Positions 11,421-22,457 of a stretch of DNA of 64,000 bases are shown here, piece after piece (the stretch's first letter is position 1; every line of letters starts with the position of its first letter). Under the pieces are notes generated by a model. It was not told the DNA's origin and did not search any database. It was given only the letters and a program-made list of their open reading frames with translations. Both the position numbers and the translations under genes were made by a program. Source of the stretch: Plicaturopsis crispa FD-325 SS-3 (Eukaryota > Basidiomycota > Agaricomycetes > Amylocorticiales > Amylocorticiaceae); contig KN832554.1 in NCBI GenBank assembly GCA_000827205.1, positions 3,307,815-3,371,814 on the forward strand. The letters run 5' to 3'.

Positions 11421-12690
11421 ATGGCTACCAGCATAGGGCCTCAGCCGCCATCTCTGGACGAGAAGCTCGCGTTATTCGAAAATGTTCCACTTTTCATGAA
11501 AACCCTACCTACGGAGGATACTACCGATGCGGCACTGGGTGCTTTGCAAAATCTGGCCTTCGAAGGAACACCCGATGGTGGGTCACCAGCCCAATCGACT
11601 GCGACTTTCACCCTTTGACGCAACTCTGTCTCTCACGACCTTCACCTCAAAGAGATCGCACAAAACTTCAAGGAGCAGGGCAACGATTATTTCAAGGGAA
11701 AGCGACATCGCGAGGCTATCGGGTTTTACACGCAGGGAATTGACGCAAAGCCAACGGATACTTCTCTACTCGAAGCTCTGCTATGCAATCGTGCGGCATG
11801 CAATTTGGAACTCAGTGAGTCAGTTCTCTCTGATATTGTAGCGAGTGCGACTGACAAGTGACCACGAAGAAAACTTCGGCTCCGTTTTACGGGATTGCTC
11901 GAAGGCTCTGACACTAAATCCCAAATCGTCGAAAGCGTATTATCGGTCCGCGATGGCATTGCTCGCTCTAGATCGAGTGGAGGAAGCCCTTGACTGCTGC
12001 AGTCGTTGCTTAGAGTTCGACGCAGAAAATTCTGCCATGAAATCCACAAGAGATCGAGCGTTGAAGGTCAAGGCGGAGAAGGACCGCAAGGAGAGAGAGA
12101 AGGCCGAGAGGATACGAAAGGAGAAGGAAGAGAAACGACTCATGGATTTCGCTTTCAGGGTGCGTAATTTCTACACTTCTCCGACATATGCGCAGCTATA
12201 CCAACTTTCGTTCGTAAAGGAGCGAAATCTAATACGAATAGACAATCCAAGCGGTCCTTCCGAGAATCCATATGTTCCGCACTTTGACCCCGAGGACCCA
12301 ACACAGTCGACGCTCATCGTGCCTACATTCTTCCTCTATCCTCAGCATGCCACCTCGGACATCATCGCTCAGTTCGTCGAGGATACCCCGTTCGCAATCC
12401 ACCTCTCCGAAATGTTTCCACCCGACGCACCCCCGCCTCCATGGGACACAGCTCGCGAGTATATTGCCGGGCAACTAGTGGTATATGCGATCACGAGTCG
12501 GAAGAGACTACTGAAAGTCGGGAAGAAAATGACGCTTCGGGACGTATGCAGGGCTGCAAAGGCCAAGGAGGGTGAGCCTAGAGATGGGTTAGAAGTAAAG
12601 GACGGCTGCTTGACGTTTGTAGTCGTGCCCAAAGGTGACGCCGAAAAGAAATGGGTCGACGAATTCAAGAAGTCTAGGGATGGCTCATAG
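11421..12690 (+). CDS. CNS1: Hsp90 co-chaperone CNS1 / TTC4
   Basis: Exons 11421-11577, 11653-11814, 11870-12159 and 12220-12690; 359 residues. A TPR domain at about 53-170 (NFKEQGNDYFKGKRHREAI, CNRAACNLELKNFGSVLRDC, AYYRSAMALLALDRVEEAL) carries the basic clamp residues typical of Hsp90 and Hsp70 C-terminal binders. A charged helix follows (EKDRKEREKAERIRKEKEEK), then the C-terminal wheel domain (QSTLIVPTFFLYPQHATSD, HLSEMFPPDAPPPPWD, CLTFVVVPKGDAEKKW). In yeast, Cns1 is essential and keeps translation elongation factor eEF2 stable together with Hsp90. The last intron (12160-12219, 60 nt) keeps frame and has no stop, so a retained form is possible; splicing joins FAFR to ERNLIRIDN, which fits the family better. 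Confidence 0.92.
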
Positions 12691-13073
12691 TCATTATCCT
12701 ATACATATATAATATCATAAGACTGCTCCAATGCCTGAGAACCGCCAGTGAACCGCTCTTCAGCGAGTAAGAGCGCTCAGCGACGAGGACATCTTCCGCC
12801 ACATTTCTCAATCCGGAAATCCCACGTGGCTTCGCCACATCAGTAATTTCGAGACGACCCGCGAACGACACACCCCGCCAAAAGACATCGCACGAAGGCG
12901 TCAAGCTCGGTGAGTACCCTTTTTATCGTCGAATGCTGTCCCTATGGTCCCTAGTCGTCGAAATGTGGAGAGATTTTGGCAGTGGAAGGGGCGGAATAGG
13001 GTGGATGCAGACGAGCAAGAACGGATGACTGACTAGCCGCGATCTCGCTCAGGGCCTCTCACCTTTGACCACC
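12691..13073. promoter_or_regulatory. Promoter and probable 5' UTR intron of eS7
   Basis: Contains the CNS1 3' end and the eS7 promoter. A good intron signal pair, G/GTGAGTACC at 12910 and CTCGCTCAG at 13052, would place a 143-nt intron in the leader just before the ATG at 13074. Leader introns are common in fungal ribosomal-protein genes. This is inferred from splice signals only. Confidence 0.45.
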
Positions 13074-13797
13074 ATGTCTGTCACCCACAAGATCCTCCGC
13101 ACGGCCAACGCGCCCACCACCGCACCCGATGAGACGGAGCTGAGCGTCGCCCAGGCGATCGTCGACCTCGAAAACAACGTCCCCGAGCTCAAGGCTGAGC
13201 TCCGACCCCTGCAAATCTCTGCAGCTCGCGAGGTTGATGTACGCGGCGGAAAGAAGGCTATCGTCGTCTTCGTTCCCGTCCCCCAGCTGAAGGCATTCCG
13301 CAAGGTGCAGCAAAGGTGCGCAGACACGCATTTCATGATATTCGCATTGTTGGACTCAGATGTACCGCATACGCAGGCTCACCCGCGAACTCGAGAAGAA
13401 ATTCTCCGACCGTCACGTTGTCTTCGTTGCGCAGCGCCGGATGCTCCGCAAGCCCACCCGTACCTCCCGCGTTAAGCAGAAGAGGCCTCGTAGCCGCACA
13501 CTCACCAACGTGCACGAGCGGATCCTAGAGGACCTTGTGTTCCCTACGGAGATTGTCGGCAAGCGGACCCGTGTTGCCGTTGACGGCTCAAAACTCTTGA
13601 AAGTGTATGTGATACGTCTACTCTGGTGCTCCACCGGTTATTGTCTGTGACGCAACTAACGCTCGATGTTGCACAGCCTCCTTGATTCGAAAGACGCCAC
13701 ATCGCTCGAGTACAAGCTGGACTCCTTCTCTTCCGTCTATCGCCGCCTGACAGGCAAGGATGTTGTGTTTGAGTTCCCGGTGGTTGCACAGGAGTAG
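13074..13797 (+). CDS. RPS7: 40S ribosomal protein eS7
   Basis: Exons 13074-13315, 13377-13604 and 13677-13797; 196 residues, the usual length. Family motifs: [94 protein letters not shown], and the ending [15 protein letters not shown]. eS7 is a eukaryote-specific protein of the small ribosomal subunit, located near the mRNA exit side, and is also needed for processing of pre-18S rRNA. It is placed head-to-tail between CNS1 and the Rab-like gene, with no operon-like arrangement. Confidence 0.96.
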
Positions 13798-14168
13798 AGG
13801 ACAGGGCAGGGAGTTTCATTCATGACATGTTTCCATTCCATACGCAATCCAAAACTATGGCTATGCCCATTATGAGAATCTCTCGCAGCGCCCTATGTCA
13901 AAGACTGCGCCTGGCTATTTCTGACTGCGTAAGTTACAAGTGCATTCGTGCAACTCGGAGAATGTGAGCTGCGAGCGCTGGCCAGATTAGCTGAGGGTGG
14001 CGAATCGGCCCGTGATCAAGTCGCGACAGAAAATGAAAGGCCGCGGCTTGGCAGCTTTCCTCAAACCAGCTTCGTTCTGTTCGCGCTGTTCTCTCTGTCT
14101 CTCTTTCCATTTCATCCCCCCTCACTCGCCTTCGCGGCGTCTGTGCGCGCCCTCAACACGATTGTTCA
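13798..14168. other. Intergenic region between eS7 and the Rab-like gene
   Basis: Holds the eS7 3' end and the Rab-like promoter. The 80 bp before the Rab-like start are strongly pyrimidine-rich (CTGTCTCTCTTTCC), a common leader feature in filamentous fungi. No gene seen. Confidence 0.5.
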
Positions 14169-15569
14169 ATGGCGGATTATCCACGAATGGACCCTTACAA
14201 CAGGTCCAGATACGAGCAAGGGATTGATGCCAAAATCGTGGTCATGGGCAACACAGGTCCGTGGCCTCAGCTTGTCACTGGCATCTTGTGGGGCCTGAGC
14301 GGTCCCGCAGGGTGCTCATGCGATTGCGCTCATTTACTGACATGTTGATTGTCACAGGCGTAGGCAAGACCAGTCTGTTGTACCGTTACACCCAGAACAA
14401 GTTCGACCCCAAGAACACGACATCTACGACGGGCGCATTTTTTGTCACGAAGAAGGTGTACGTGGATGGACTGAAGGTACGGCTTCAGCTATGGGACACT
14501 GCAGGGCAGGAAAGGTTCCGGAGCATGGTGCGTTGCCGTCGCCTCCGTCTTAATGTCTATCCGCCCGTTGAACTCAGATGCGTCTTGCAGGCACCCATGT
14601 ACTACCGAGGAGCAAACGCAGCACTTCTACTGTACGATATAACAAACGCCGCGACGTTTGAAGACGTACGAGGCTGGCTTCAAGGTACGTCCGTCATCTA
14701 GGCGTCGTATTTAAGGAGGCTCACTGGTTTCCATGCAGAGTTGAAGAAAAACTGTCCACCGGACCTCATTATCTACATAGTCGGGTCCAAGGCCGATCTT
14801 CACATGCACAGACAAGTCACCTCCGACCTCGCCCGCCTCTCTATACACCAATGGTTCCCGCCACCGAGGATGCCAACGCCGCCACCTCCACCACAGCCAT
14901 CTACACTGTCCTACATCCGCCCACGATTCACGTCCTTCACCAGCATTCGCTCCGTACCCGCGGGATCAGCGCAGCCCACGAGGTCATCACCCGACGAACT
15001 ACCTGCCGCTATCGACACCCCCGCCGTGCGCGCGGCGGCTTTGAAGCGCACAAAGACAACAGCGGTCCCTCGACACCGCGCAGCCGCCGGTCCCGGTCTC
15101 AATCGATCAACGACGACCACGGCCGTCAACAGACCACATACTTCTCGTTTTGGCTCTCATTTCGGACACACTGGTGGCTACAATGAAGTTATCGAAACCA
15201 GCAGCAGTAGCTGGAATGAGGACGAAGAAGACATCGTCGAAGACGACGGAGAAGAGTGGGGTCTCAATAAGGGCATGGAACTGTTCGAAGTTTCCGCTAA
15301 GGACGACCTAGGTCCGTATTCAATCATATGGCGTATCATTGACCAGCTGACATTGACCTCTAGGGATACAAAATCTCTTCGGGGCTTTGATAACGGCTAT
15401 CATCCAGCGAAAGGATAGCATTGAACGCGAAAACGAGCTCAAGAAACGCGACAGCGTCTTTCTGTCCTCTGTCAGCACGCCTATGTGGGCTGGTCAAGCC
15501 GACGAAGAGGAAGCGCGGGAGAAGGCCGCTGCACGTTCATCTGGCGGATGGAGTTGTTGTTCCGTCTGA
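14169..15569 (+). CDS. Rab-like small GTPase with a large insertion between G4 and G5
   Basis: Exons 14169-14256, 14358-14527, 14591-14684, 14739-15311 and 15364-15569; 376 residues against about 200-220 for a normal Rab. G1 is GNTGVGKTS, the switch I threonine region is TTSTTGAFF, G3 is WDTAGQERF, and G5 is EVSAKD (about 302-304). G4 reads GSKADL instead of the usual NKxD. Between G4 (about 133-137) and G5 lie some 165 residues where a Rab has about 30: a Pro run, then Ser/Thr/Arg-rich sequence, then a long acidic patch (EDEEDIVEDDGEEW). The protein ends in GGWSCCSV, a double-cysteine prenylation signal as in Rabs. The organisation suggests a membrane-traffic GTPase with an added regulatory loop. 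The insertion is in one large open exon, so it is not an unspliced intron in this model. Confidence 0.88.
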
Positions 15570-16244
15570 CGGCGCGGACGCCCCTGCCTAACGCTCCCTT
15601 GGCCTCGTATTTCCTCGTTTGTCCTGTCTTTTCTTTTGGTTATTCTTTGCATATCTCATTCTCGTCCTTATCAACCCCATCGATCTCACACTTCTGCTCC
15701 CAAGGTTTCGTCCGCTCTCGCATGACATGATATGCCCGTTTCGCTTCTGTTCTCCTCCGTCGTACATCTCGCACCCTTTATGTCCCCAAAAGTCTCATAT
15801 TGTCCATGATCATGTCTCATATCGCTACCATCCCATCCCACCATTCATGCCAGCCATCACATACCACCATCTCACGGATTTCCCCGTACTCGCCGCAGTG
15901 CTTTTCATACAGGATCTGTTTTCTAGCCACTTTTCTTATTTTCTCCTGAATTATCTCACTATACCATATACATTACCTCTAGTACCTGAATGACTATGTC
16001 TATAGCTGATACATATACATAGGATTTCTGCAACTCACGGACATATTTCTGTACAGTATGGATCCTACCTGAATGCGATCTTAGACTTCAGCTTCCTTCC
16101 TGCCCTGCAGAGGCGGACGTCTGATCAGCCACCACATCCATTTCGAGGACCTTTCCCCTGAATCTACCCCGCGCTCATTCAGCCTCGACAGTTACTGCTG
16201 CTTGTCTTGCACTCTCATCTACTTACCCAAGTTACCCCCTTCAG
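15570..16244. other. Intergenic region between the Rab-like gene and AMMECR1
   Basis: A very pyrimidine-rich stretch. A hydrophobic open frame at 15619-15993 is explained by that composition and has no family likeness. It presumably holds the 3' UTR of the Rab-like gene and the AMMECR1 promoter. Confidence 0.55.
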
Positions 16245-17100
16245 ATGTCTCTCATTCCCCCCGCCCCTCCTTCAGTTGCCGACGCTAGTGCAGACGCTAC
16301 CGTTTGCAGCCAAGAACATTGTTTCTATGCATTCGACACCTTATATTGCTCTCTGACATCCGCTGATCCCCTCCCGGTCAGATTTGTGGACGATAAATAG
16401 TATGTGTGGTGCCCACTCGCATAGAACTGGCTCACATGAACTAATTGGTGCCAGTCCTCTGTTCGTGACCTGGAGCACCCGTTCGTCTCGTCCCGGGCGT
16501 GCGCCCAGACTACGGGGCTGCATAGGCAATTTTGGGGCGCAGCCCATACGCGAGGGCATCGCAGAATATGCTCTCATCAGTGCCTTCAAGGATTACCGGT
16601 TCAATCCGATCCAAGAGTCTGAGCTCGAGAGCCTAGAATGCTGGTGCGTCTCCACGACTCTACCCCGATCGCTCACCGTATATAAAGGCTCTCGTGCTAG
16701 CATCTCATTGCTCACCGACTTCGAGGATGCGGGCACGTACCTCGACTGGACGATCGGCGTACACGGAATATCTATCCAATTTCCCCACCCCTCCCTGCTG
16801 CCCGCCTCGTCTGGCGCCCCGTCGCCCATCTCGTCCTCGACGTTCCTTCCGACTGCCCGCGTCACCTCTAACAAGAGGTTCTCCGCGTGCTATCTGCCAG
16901 ATGTCATACCTGAGCAGGGCTGGGATAAGATCGAGGCGGTGGACAGCGCCATCCACAAGGCAGGCTGGAACGGCCGGATTACAGAGGACATTAGGAGGAG
17001 CGTGTCGCTGCGCAGGTATCAGAGCAAGACCTGCACAGTTGGCTGGGAAGAATACGCTCGATGGCGTGAACAGAATGGCGGTAGCATTGAACTGCATTAG
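16245..17100 (+). CDS. AMMECR1: AMMECR1-domain protein
   Basis: Exons 16245-16399, 16455-16643 and 16701-17100; 247 residues. The whole protein is one AMMECR1 domain: HCFYAFDTLYCSL, YPLFVTW, the hallmark LRGCIGNFGAQPIREGIAEY, then ALISAFKDYRFNPIQ, ISLLTDFEDAGTYLDWTIGV, HGISIQF, and the end VIPEQGWDKIEAVDSAIHKA and RRYQSKTCTVGWEEY. LRGCIG is the signature of this family, found from archaea to human. Its biochemical role is unknown; the fold resembles nucleic-acid or cofactor-binding proteins and human AMMECR1 is linked to a developmental syndrome. The cysteine at the second splice junction (LECC-ISLL) is conserved in kind. It converges on the PPR gene, with about 126 bp between stops. Confidence 0.93.
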
Positions 17101-17226
17101 ATTCGGACTCACAGATTACGATTCACTCTCTTGGTAGACTCGTTGTGCAATCGGAAGAACGATGTGTAGATGGAGCAGTCGGCAATGTATGTATAATATA
17201 TTCTTCACCATGCTACGCAAGAGGTA

Positions 17227-19155
17227 TTAGTTTTCCAAGTCCCTGCCAATCCTGCCCAGACGACCCCCGCGCCGCACATCGAACTTCTCCGTAAGTTGGA
17301 GCCACACATCTGTCAATATCCGTCGGTCATTGTTGCTCGCCTTCGCAAACGCAACCATGACCCAATAGATCGTCCGTTCGCTCGGGATGTCGATATCTGG
17401 CAGGTTCATGAAGCTGTCAAAAACCTCGACGAGGCTCGCCAGGTTCCATCTGACCCGGGGGGCGGCACCGCCCACCTGGAGATATAAGGGACTGCTGCTG
17501 GGAGGCGATCTAGCTGAGGACGCGTGGCGAGCGAAGCCCAGGAAGAGAGCACGGAAGGCAGCGAGCGTAGGCGGATAGTTTGTTGATTCCGTGTGACCAT
17601 CGGGGTCTGCACCATGAGCATCCGGTAGGAGCCAACTTTCTCGCGCGTTCTCAACGTTGGGTGTCGAGAGCATGTCGATGAACACTTGTAGCGAGCGGGC
17701 GAGGTCCCCGTGATACGCAAAGGTTTGTATCAGGATAGTGTACGTGATGCAGTTGGGAACCAAGCCATCGACGATGACCAGGTTTTCGGATGTGTCAAGA
17801 AACTGCCTTGCCACATGGACATTGTGCTCGCCGATGTCACGTTCAGGAGAGACATTGTGTCGAAGAACGCGGTAGATGGTCGAGGCGATGCTCATCGACT
17901 TGTTGCGTGCAAATGCCCAGAGAACCGCATTGACGCCATCCACCCCAAGGCTAAGATCCTGCTCCTTCATCTTAGCGAGAGTCGACCTCACCCCCGCAAG
18001 ATCGCCTATTTGCGTGAGATATCGAAGAAGGGTTAGATAGGTGATGCGGGTGGGAGGCAAACCAGAGGTTGCGAGGAGAGCGGTCGCATGATGTATAGAT
18101 GGAGGATGTAGAGTATGAGTTGCGATGCTTAGCAGGGTGGTATAAGTGTATATGTCTGGCGATGGTGAGTCCCAGCGTGAAGATGGCAATACTTGGGAGG
18201 GGCGACATGGTCTGCCGGGGAAGGTCGTACCGGGGGCGTTCCCAGAGATCATGTCATTGTAGATATCCAACGAGGCCTTGTAGTCGCTGGGTCTTGTCTT
18301 CCGATGCGTCTTTCCGGCGAAATCCATGAGGGCGTTCCACTCCCACAAGTGAACGCGCCCGCCTGAGATCCAAATGTGGGTCAAGACTGAAAGTAGCCTG
18401 AGGAAAAGTTCGCGCGATCGCGGTCGCTGCGTGGAGAGCAAACGCGCTAAACGATGCAGGTGGCTGAAAGCAATGAAAGGATACGTCCCGGCTTTCGAGG
18501 ACGATACAAGTGCGCGGTATGCGCCCCACGCAGCGTAAGCGGAGGGAGAGTTGGCCATGATATGAATTTGCTGGGCGCGAGTGCCAGAGCTGCTCCCGTT
18601 CCAGGAGCCGTTTGCGGGCTGGCTTGGATCTGCTATTAACCTGGACCCATCCGGAGCACGGCGAGGCGAAACTGCGCTTGAATCGTCTGCACCGGTTGGA
18701 ACGACCACGGGGGAGGCATTCCACATTGCAATTGGATCGTGAGAGCCCACAATGTGGCTGAACGGAATTGCATGATCGTCTCCCCGAAGATGCTGGCCTG
18801 CGTCTGCGATGCCCGTCCCACCCTGAGTCCTGACAGTCGACGCGTCGATCTCTATGCGGTGGGCTGTCGAGTACAACGGTTGTACAGGAGGGCGTCGTCG
18901 TCTCTTTTGTTTCTGACCTGCTAGGCCCCGCTCGGAGCCGTCTATGACAACCTTCGCAGCCCCTTCGTCTGTACGTGGAAGGTGCACCGACCCCGACGAA
19001 GTTTCCCTGGCGTTCGTTCTGGGCGACGCTGCAGAGAGCAGGTCGCGTGAAGAGGGAGGGAGAAGGAACCACCGTCGAAGGACGCATGCTTTTCTTCGAG
19101 AGTGGACGGTGGTGCATTGCGGGAATGTAAGGCCCAGAGAGGACGCTCTCAGCAT
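17227..19155 (-). CDS. Pentatricopeptide-repeat (PPR) protein, probably mitochondrial
   Basis: A single exon, 642 residues from the ATG at 19155. The N-terminus is rich in Arg and Ser with few acids (MLRASSLGLTFPQ, then RRKACVLRRWFLLPPSSRD), fitting a mitochondrial targeting sequence. From about 240 on, helical-pair repeats of about 35 residues appear: SPDIYTYTTLLSIATHTLH, LPPTRITYLTLLRYLTQIGD, LGVDGVNAVLWAFARNKSMS, LVPNCITYTILIQTFAYHGD and IPSERTIYWVMVAFAKASNN. PPR proteins bind organellar RNA and act in processing, stability or translation. Which RNA it binds cannot be told. It is one of the few intronless genes in the window. The exact number of repeats is uncertain, as fungal PPRs are divergent. 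Confidence 0.85.
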   Translation of the reverse strand: MLRASSLGLTFPQCTTVHSRRKACVLRRWFLLPPSSRDLLSAASPRTNARETSSGSVHLPRTDEGAAKVVIDGSERGLAGQKQKRRRRPPVQPLYSTAHRIEIDASTVRTQGGTGIADAGQHLRGDDHAIPFSHIVGSHDPIAMWNASPVVVPTGADDSSAVSPRRAPDGSRLIADPSQPANGSWNGSSSGTRAQQIHIMANSPSAYAAWGAYRALVSSSKAGTYPFIAFSHLHRLARLLSTQRPRSRELFLRLLSVLTHIWISGGRVHLWEWNALMDFAGKTHRKTRPSDYKASLDIYNDMISGNAPGTTFPGRPCRPSQVLPSSRWDSPSPDIYTYTTLLSIATHTLHPPSIHHATALLATSGLPPTRITYLTLLRYLTQIGDLAGVRSTLAKMKEQDLSLGVDGVNAVLWAFARNKSMSIASTIYRVLRHNVSPERDIGEHNVHVARQFLDTSENLVIVDGLVPNCITYTILIQTFAYHGDLARSLQVFIDMLSTPNVENARESWLLPDAHGADPDGHTESTNYPPTLAAFRALFLGFARHASSARSPPSSSPLYLQVGGAAPRVRWNLASLVEVFDSFMNLPDIDIPSERTIYWVMVAFAKASNNDRRILTDVWLQLTEKFDVRRGGRLGRIGRDLEN

Positions 19156-19564
19156 CAATAGGACGTGCAGTCGTCATCCTGTCACCGGGCACTATCAGTA
19201 TTTGACTCGTGTCGAGCGGCGTAACGTAGCATACCGCGACTTGCACTGAAAATTGACTAGCAGAGAGCCCGCCGACGCGTGCTGACCGTTACACGGAGTC
19301 GAGGTAGATGAACGGGAGTGTGAAGAACGCGGCCAATTACATGGCCCAAATTTTCGCGTGGTTGTTTGCGCCACTTTGCTGAGGTTGCTCTCCGAAACCG
19401 TGTCGAGACATCCTTGTGCTCTCATTTCGTTCTTATCCATTCACACATTCACTAAAGCCTGATTGAAGCATACGAAACTGGTGGCATTGACAGTGGTGTG
19501 CATAGGTGGTAGTGAGGTAAAGGATAACACAACATAATGCCTAAGTAATGAGGGGGAGACAAAA
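19156..19564. other. Intergenic region between PPR promoter and uL3 3' end
   Basis: Both neighbours are on the minus strand, so this holds the PPR promoter and the uL3 terminator. No gene or repeat seen. Confidence 0.5.
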
Positions 19565-21086
19565 TCAAGCGCGGGCCTTGAGCGTTCCCAAGAACGCAGC
19601 CTTTTCTTCGAAAGTCTGGAAAGAACCGTGCTATAATACGCAAACAGGTAGGCGTCAGCACTGCGCAAGAAAAATGAAGACCAAGAGAACGTACGCCGAA
19701 CTTCGACGATGTGTCGATGAACTTGAGGTTGACCTTCTCCAGATCCCGACGAGAGGTGTGGACCATGAGCGATTTCCGGAGGGTGATAACACGCTTCTTG
19801 GTGCCAGGGATCGAGCCCTTCAACAAGAGGAAGTCGTTCTTGACGATACCGTAGTGGGGGAAGCCACCCATGGGTGTGATGGCCTTCTTGGTGACGTCCG
19901 ACTCGGTCGAGGCGTTACCCTCATCGCCAGCGAGACCAATGCGGTAGATCTTCTTGTTCAGCTCCGTACGGTGATGGTATCCGTCTGATAATATCGTCAA
20001 TTGTCTTTCTCTTCCTCGGAAAAACAGAGATCCACGTACTTTGACCGGCACGGGCAACAGAGAACATGACCTTCGACGGATGCCATGCACCGATACAAGC
20101 GACCTTGCGGAGACCCTTGTGCGTCTTCCTCGGCAGCTTCTTCGTTCCCCAACGGTGCGTGACACCCTCGAATCCGTGACCCTTCGTGACCGCAATGACA
20201 TCGATCACCTCGTCCTGCTCGAACACCGACGAAACCTCCACAGGCTTCTCAAACAGCCCCTGCGCGTACGCGACCTTGTCCGCGATGCTTCCACCGTTAA
20301 CCTGGATCTCCATCAGATGCGCCTTCTTCTGGCTCAGACCGGTCTTGCGGATCTGGGTGTGTGCGAGGACACGGACGACAGTGCAGTATTTGCGGATACG
20401 CTCGAGTTCGCGGTTGGTCGACTTTCCGCCGTCCTCTGCGTGCTTCTTCGCGTACCGGGTGAAGGCCTTCTTCTTCGAGCGGTACCAGTTCTTGTAGAAC
20501 CGACGCTTGATTTCGTCGGAAAGGTGGGATGCCCAGACAGTGGTGAGAGTGCGGAGACCACGGGGTGTCTCGACGTAGCCGACAACACCGACGACAATCA
20601 TGGGGGGTGTCTCGATAATGGAGACGGCCTCAACAACTTCACGCTTGTGCATCTCTGTCATGGAAGGTCAAAAAAATTCCAAAGTGGCTGTCAACACTCA
20701 GCACTCACTGGATCCTGGACGGTCGAGGTCACGGACAACATGGCTCATACCAGCCTTGTAACCGAGGATCGCAGTCAAGTGCACAGGCTTCTTGGGGTCA
20801 TCCTAGACAAGTACGACACATTTAAGACTTCAACGCGTTTCTAAGCCGGAGATCTCGTACCTTGGGGAAAGACTTGACCTTTCCACGGTGACGCGCAGCG
20901 CGCTTTCTGGGAAGGAAACCAAGCGATCCGTGACGGGGGGCTTCGTACTGTAGTAACCAATATTCAGTTGCTGTCCTTCATTTGTCCATCTAACGCTCCG
21001 CAAATCTGACCTTACGGTGACTGTCAGGGAGAAACAGAATGGTCAGCGTGCATTCAATGTAGAATTTGGGCGTGTACTCACCTCAT
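19565..21086 (-). CDS. RPL3: 60S ribosomal protein uL3
   Basis: Minus-strand exons 21082-21086, 21011-21020, 20861-20947, 20709-20802, 20040-20654, 19695-19984 and 19565-19630; 388 residues, as expected. Signature: [20 protein letters not shown], then [77 protein letters not shown] and [20 protein letters not shown]. uL3 sits beside the peptidyl transferase centre; its central loop, including the Trp and His in the [13 protein letters not shown] to GAWHPS region, is near the A site. The first two coding exons are just 5 nt (ATGAG) and 10 nt (TCACCGTAAG). They are needed to make the conserved MSHRK start and both have clean splice signals. It is divergent from MRC1 across a 1.4 kb gap. Confidence 0.95.
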
Positions 21087-22457
21087 CGTGAGGTCTTGAG
21101 GGTCGATGAGGGGGTCTTGAGGGGAACGGCGAGTGGATTTGACAATATTCTTGGGTGGCGTCGGAAATGTCCGAGGTGGCTGATCCCGAAACGGTTGGTA
21201 CTGTACAGTTGCGGATGGCCTGTCGGAATTCGGAAAATGAGGACGGGATGAGGACCGTCGCAGTGCCCGCGCCACTTTCGCGTCGTATCGACTGTCTCGC
21301 TGCCATCAACTTGCTTCACGCTCGTCTCGCTTTACTGTTATTCCTTGCTGACTATTCACCCATGGCGTATCTCACTGCAACCGGATAATCTAGGATCTGT
21401 TTCTCTTTACAGATAGCATAGCCAGCTTTCGGGAACATGATCTGCTCAAAGAATCACACCCATGTCGAATTGCCTGTCTGGTTCCCGGTTCAAGAGTCTT
21501 TCTAGGCCGAATCCCGGTGAATCACCGTGGAGCGCAGATGTGGCAGACGTGTGTACGCACATAGGAACACGCAAGAGCGCGTTTGATCGTGTACCCAATA
21601 TCGCGGGTGTCGCGCTCGTCCTTCCCGGGAAGACATGCCTGCTTCTGTTCCTTGGACCGTACTAGACGATATGTATTGATGTCCGACAGTTCTGCTCGTG
21701 GTTGCGTCGTGCTCGGGGCGGTCTGAACATAAGAGGCCATATGCTATAGGGTACGTTCTTCCTGTACTCATATTCTGTCACAAGCATCTGCGTACTTAAG
21801 TATCGATGGGACACCTTAGATATCACACGTCCGGAGGAATCTATTGCCACTTCCGAGTAGCCATGATTGCGCTCCGTCAGAGGCTCTTGCGGCGAAGTAT
21901 GCCGCATCCACTCGGATATGTACTGGCATGGACCTTGAGCTTGGGAATCCGTACGTACGATTGCTGCTGTGTTACAACTGCTCGGTACTAGACTTTCCAC
22001 AGCGCACCGGAAGTGCCCGTGACTTGTGACTATGATTCTCATCCAAGACGCCACCATCCATGAGTCCTGCCGTTTTTGCCCGTCCCAGGTATGTATTCAT
22101 CGTTATGCTCTGGTTGGGATGGGTTGTTTCTGAGCCTGTGCGAGGCATCGTGGCCCAGCTCATACCCACTCTGGCGCCGATTCGCCCCGTATTTACGTTG
22201 TTGTACAGCCCCCCCTTCAGGGTTGGATAAGTTTATTGCTACATACCTCCTCCATACTACACTTTGCCCGACGATCACGATATTTACGGACGATGCGTTA
22301 CTGACCTGTTGCGAATCTTGCAAAGCTATCGACGTTTTTGTGGCAATAATTTGAATAAAATATAATATTCCATTGTTGACGCGATCACGTGTGACATATT
22401 GCCTGGATATTTCCTGTTGATGGTCCCCGGATTCCTTCCGTCTCTTTCCCATCGACG
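21087..22457. other. 1.4 kb between uL3 and MRC1 without a firm gene
   Basis: Divergent promoter region of uL3 (minus) and MRC1 (plus), longer than needed for that. Open frames of 60-137 residues exist on both strands, for example 21662-22057 (minus), but none shows a known domain. Joining them through likely splice sites gives no sensible product. A small or fast-evolving gene could be hidden. I cannot support one. Confidence 0.5.

Noticed and set aside
15619-15993. Hydrophobic 124-residue open frame after the Rab-like gene
   Set aside because: The region is pyrimidine-rich, which by itself yields Phe/Leu/Ser-rich frames. There is no family likeness or splice context.
19452-20201. 249-residue frame on the minus strand in the uL3 region
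   Set aside because: It reads through introns and a shifted frame of uL3; the real protein is recovered from seven exons.
21477-21500. GGTTCAAGAGTC, similar to a tRNA B box
   Set aside because: No cloverleaf can be drawn around it.
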